From Betaproteobacteria bacterium (GTDB taxonomy: Bacteria; Pseudomonadota; Gammaproteobacteria; Burkholderiales; Burkholderiaceae): DNA of 9,364 bases. The position numbers and the translations under genes are program-made. The stretch covers positions 1-9,364 of the forward strand of contig RFXC01000174.1 of NCBI GenBank assembly GCA_009921765.1, read 5' to 3'. Below the pieces are notes generated by a model that saw only the letters and a program-made list of their open reading frames with translations, ran no database searches and was not told the origin of the DNA. This document shows, piece by piece, positions 7,007 to 9,364 of this stretch (position 1 is the stretch's first letter; each line of letters starts with the position of its first letter).

Positions 7007-8115
7007 GGGTCGCCTGCACGCGCGATCAGCGCGACCAGCCCGCCACCTGGCGGTCCCTGATGTTCGGCCCCACCCGAAACAAAGATACGGGTATCACCCA
7101 GCACACCCGCAACCAGGCCGCCCACCGCCCCGCGGATATGGCGTTGGGCATGAATGTCACCGTCCTGCCACATGGTGTGACGGTGGCCGCGCACAACGCC
7201 GCTCGCATCGGGCTCGCACTTGACCAGGGCACAGGCGATCCGTTCGAGCGCTGGTGCCCGACTGTCGCCCCGACAGTCGATGCCGAGTTGATCGAGGCAG
7301 GCGTAGACCCCATTGATATCGAGAGCATCGGTCATGGTGTGGTGCGCGATGACGAAGTCGCTGTCCCAGCCGTCGGCGTTACCGAACACCACCACCTCGT
7401 TCATCGTAACCTCGATACCCGATGACACGCTCGCTCGCCCACTCCAGATATCGGGTCGGGCAAGAAACAGGGACTCATCGATTTGAGCGGCGCTGCGTTC
7501 ACCAAGCGCCTGCATGACACCGAAGGCGCCTGCAACCCGCGACAGGGTCATGGAGCGATTGGGATCGGCGCTCGCGAGCGCTACGCCGCGCGAACGCGCA
7601 TCGCGTGCGCCTTCTGCGGTGACGCAACCGCCCTTCACCTGCACAAAGTGCACATCGGCGGGATCGGTGATGCGAGCCTCGGCCATGGCACGCGTGACCG
7701 CATCGGCGACCAGTGCGACCTGCGAGCGGGTGCCGATTTCCTCGGGGCGCGGGATGCGCGTGAGCGCACGGCCAATCGCAAGGCGCTTGCCGACCGCCCC
7801 CTTTGAAACGGGCGACGGATCAACACAGAACACGGTGTAGTGCGGCGAGAGTACGCCCTCGGTTCCGCCCGAAAACACAAAGACCACCGAATGCGCGATC
7901 GCTTCCGGACGCGACCCAAGTCGGTGAGCGAGGAGGAGCGACAGCGACTGCACCAGGTAGCCCCGGGTAAAATCATTGACCAGGCCGTTACCTTCGGTTT
8001 TACCGATAAAGGCCACGATATGCGCAGCGTCGATCTGACCAGCATCGATTGCGGCTGCGAGCTGCGACACATCCGACGGGTCGCGCATGGTAAAGCGATG
8101 GACACTGGCTCGCAT
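7003..8115 (-). CDS. Ring-opening amidohydrolase (cyanuric acid hydrolase/barbiturase family)
   Basis: This 370-residue enzyme belongs to the rare AtzD/TrzD/barbiturase fold, which hydrolytically opens cyclic imides or ureides such as cyanuric acid and barbiturate. The family has three similar domains, each giving one Ser-Lys pair. The candidates here are Lys39 (IGKTEGNG) with Ser82 (FSGGTEGVLSPH), Lys161 (VQVKGG) with Ser231/232 (ASVSSGIEV), and Lys299 (LVKCEPDASG) with Ser347 (VSGGAEHQGPPGGG). The last loop is the family's metal-binding region. RGHRHTMWQDGDIHAQRH and SGGAEHQG are highly characteristic. Start: the preceding gene ends 9 nt upstream, and GAGG overlapping that stop lies 7 nt before the ATG. 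It overlaps the amidase by 4 bp. Whether it is a cyanuric acid hydrolase, a barbiturase or an enzyme for another ring cannot be told by eye; the neighbours are not those of a triazine cluster. Confidence 0.93.
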   Translation of the reverse strand: MRASVHRFTMRDPSDVSQLAAAIDAGQIDAAHIVAFIGKTEGNGLVNDFTRGYLVQSLSLLLAHRLGSRPEAIAHSVVFVFSGGTEGVLSPHYTVFCVDPSPVSKGAVGKRLAIGRALTRIPRPEEIGTRSQVALVADAVTRAMAEARITDPADVHFVQVKGGCVTAEGARDARSRGVALASADPNRSMTLSRVAGAFGVMQALGERSAAQIDESLFLARPDIWSGRASVSSGIEVTMNEVVVFGNADGWDSDFVIAHHTMTDALDINGVYACLDQLGIDCRGDSRAPALERIACALVKCEPDASGVVRGHRHTMWQDGDIHAQRHIRGAVGGLVAGVLGDTRIFVSGGAEHQGPPGGGLVALIARAGDP

Positions 8116-8124
8116 GGCGGCGCC

Positions 8125-9312
8125 TCAGACGCGGGTGATGTCGCGATACAGCCTTTCCAGCTGCGAAAGAAAGGCGGGCTCGGATTTGGCAAGCGTGCCT
8201 GCGACCGGGTCGGCGCCTGCCATCAGGGTATCGCTCGCCTCAAGCGAAAACTGCATCGCGAACCGGATCCGCTCATCACGCAGCGCTGCAAAGCGCGTGA
8301 TCAGCGTGGCCACGTCGGCGCGCGGTTCGCGAAGCCCCGCCTCGAGCAGGTGCGCCGCGACGCACGCGTCTTCAATCGCCTGGGTCGCGCCCTGTCCAAG
8401 CGTGGGCACCATGCCGTGTGCCGCATCGCCCAGCAGCAGCACTGGCGCACCAGGCAGCGCGTAAAGCGGGGGCGACTCCTGCAGACGCGCCCAGTGGATG
8501 CTGTCGACGTTGTCGCGGATCTGCCCGATCATCCAGGCACATTGCGCCGAAGGAGGACGGTTGTGCGGCGTGTAAAGCGAGGCCAGCCACGCACCATCAC
8601 GGGCGCTGTCGGGAACCGGCGCGCCGGGTTCAATGGGAAAGGTACCCGCGATGTAGACCGCCTCGCCTGGCACACGAAAGGCGAGTAGCCGGTGGGGACC
8701 ATTGAACCACTGCTCGTAGTCGTCGATCAGGCCGCCCGAGGTATCGGGTACGAGCAGGCGAAAGATCACCACGCCATGCTGGGTGATCACGGGCGCGCCA
8801 GCGAGAAGCTTCCGGACGAGTGAATAGCGACCATCCCCGGCAACCAGCAGATCGATATCGTCAATGCGCTCGGACTTGCCTGAGGTATCAACCTCGAGGC
8901 TCAGTCGCCCGTTTGCTGCGGTGCGGCCAACGGCGGTGATGCGGCTGTCATAGCGGATCAGTCCGGCGGCCTCGCCCCGTAGCGCCGCATAGAGTTCCGA
9001 CCAGCGGATCCGGATCCCCGGATTGTCGGCCACCTCCGAGAGGGGCAGACGCAGCAGCTCGGTGCCGTCGGTCAGCGAGATCCGCCAGGTGTGCCAGGGA
9101 TAGCTCCTTGCGAGCACCGCCGCATGCAGCTGCGGGTCATGCTCGAGCAGCGCGCGAACCGCATTGGGGCCAACGTTGAGGCCTGTGCCCGACTCTGAAT
9201 GGTCGCTCGCCGCGACCTGTTCCAGGCAGATCACCTCCAGATTGGGCACCCGGGCGAGCGCCCGCGCCACGATGCAACCGGCCACGCCTGCACCCGCGAT
9301 CACGCACTTCAC
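8125..9312 (-). CDS. FAD-dependent monooxygenase (class A flavoprotein hydroxylase)
   Basis: This 395-residue single-component flavoprotein hydroxylase uses NAD(P)H and O2 to hydroxylate an aromatic or heteroaromatic ring. It has the FAD-binding GAGVAG at residues 7-12 with the ribose-binding acid Glu31, and a GLNVGPNAVRAL stretch as in salicylate hydroxylases. The DG motif is at 159-167 (GDGRYSLVR). The GD motif is at 294-315 (LGDAAHGMVP, then GQGATQAIEDA). The family includes salicylate 1-hydroxylase, 6-hydroxynicotinate 3-monooxygenase and FAD-dependent urate hydroxylase. The start is a GTG: an in-frame TAG lies 30 nt upstream, no ATG is available, and AAGG 7 nt upstream gives a fair Shine-Dalgarno. 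Its stop is 9 nt before the ring-opening amidohydrolase, so it is the first visible gene of that operon. The substrate is unknown; context points to a heterocycle that is later opened hydrolytically. Confidence 0.93.
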   Translation of the reverse strand: MKCVIAGAGVAGCIVARALARVPNLEVICLEQVAASDHSESGTGLNVGPNAVRALLEHDPQLHAAVLARSYPWHTWRISLTDGTELLRLPLSEVADNPGIRIRWSELYAALRGEAAGLIRYDSRITAVGRTAANGRLSLEVDTSGKSERIDDIDLLVAGDGRYSLVRKLLAGAPVITQHGVVIFRLLVPDTSGGLIDDYEQWFNGPHRLLAFRVPGEAVYIAGTFPIEPGAPVPDSARDGAWLASLYTPHNRPPSAQCAWMIGQIRDNVDSIHWARLQESPPLYALPGAPVLLLGDAAHGMVPTLGQGATQAIEDACVAAHLLEAGLREPRADVATLITRFAALRDERIRFAMQFSLEASDTLMAGADPVAGTLAKSEPAFLSQLERLYRDITRV

Positions 9313-9364
9313 GCTGTCACCTTCCCGCTGAGGGTTGTGGGGCTAAAAGGAGCGCGAGACGATA
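9313..9364 (-). other. Upstream end of the FAD-monooxygenase operon (right edge)
   Basis: These 52 nt precede the GTG start. They contain the ribosome-binding site (GGAAGGTGA, 9317-9325) and an in-frame TAG. That TAG could be the end of an upstream gene whose last codons would read IVSRSF, which would make the operon longer, but so little is visible that this is only a possibility. No promoter is recognisable. Confidence 0.4.

Noticed and set aside
5549..7060. A 503-codon open frame on the plus strand, longer than the amidase opposite it
   Set aside because: It is antisense to the amidase, which carries an intact catalytic triad at family spacing. The plus-strand product is Arg/Pro/His-rich and resembles no family. 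Long antisense frames are expected in GC-rich DNA.
5582..8115. A complete atzD-atzE-type cyanuric acid operon
   Set aside because: The enzyme classes match, but no AtzG-like small partner, AtzH or AtzF is present, and the flavin hydroxylase and molybdenum hydroxylase have no place in that route.
7840..8688. A 282-codon open frame on the plus strand
   Set aside because: It is antisense to two well-supported genes (ring-opening amidohydrolase and FAD monooxygenase) and has a low-complexity, basic translation.

Overview
The window is a compact catabolic gene cluster from a GC-rich bacterium. Codon use, the periplasmic binding protein with a classical signal peptide, and the gene mix suggest a proteobacterium, most likely a betaproteobacterium of the Burkholderiales type. 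That placement is inference, because no rRNA or other marker gene is present. Seven protein genes are supported. There is no sign of a transposase, integrase, CRISPR array, tRNA or rRNA.

Layout. Positions 1-1342 (minus strand) hold the start of an ABC-transporter operon: a secreted NMT1/TauA-type substrate-binding protein, followed by the N-terminal third or so of an inner-membrane permease that runs off the left edge. Positions 1343-1706 are a 364-bp divergent intergenic region, rich in inverted repeats. Positions 1707-5530 (plus strand) hold a xanthine-dehydrogenase-family molybdenum hydroxylase large subunit, whose stop codon overlaps the start of an MmgE/PrpD-family protein. Positions 5582-9312 (minus strand) hold a three-gene operon, transcribed from the right edge inward: an FAD-dependent class A monooxygenase, a ring-opening amidohydrolase of the cyanuric acid hydrolase/barbiturase family, and an amidase-signature hydrolase. 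The last two overlap by 4 bp. The two gene blocks converge on a 51-bp gap at 5531-5581.

How the genes may work together (inference). The set reads like a pathway for a nitrogen heterocycle or cyclic imide: uptake by the ABC importer, ring hydroxylation by the molybdenum enzyme, a flavin-dependent hydroxylation, hydrolytic opening of a cyclic amide/imide, amide hydrolysis by the amidase, and handling of the resulting carboxylic acid by the MmgE/PrpD protein. The closest known logic is the oxidative pyrimidine route (uracil to barbiturate, barbiturase, ureidomalonase). That route does not explain the FAD monooxygenase or the MmgE/PrpD protein, so the substrate is open. The molybdenum subunit has no FAD or 2Fe-2S partner gene beside it.

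The most unusual non-coding signal is in the divergent region. Four alternating copies of one short element (1563-1655) can fold into mutually exclusive hairpins upstream of the molybdenum-hydroxylase gene. On the opposite strand, a GC-rich hairpin followed by five T residues (1371-1419) sits in the probable leader of the transporter operon.
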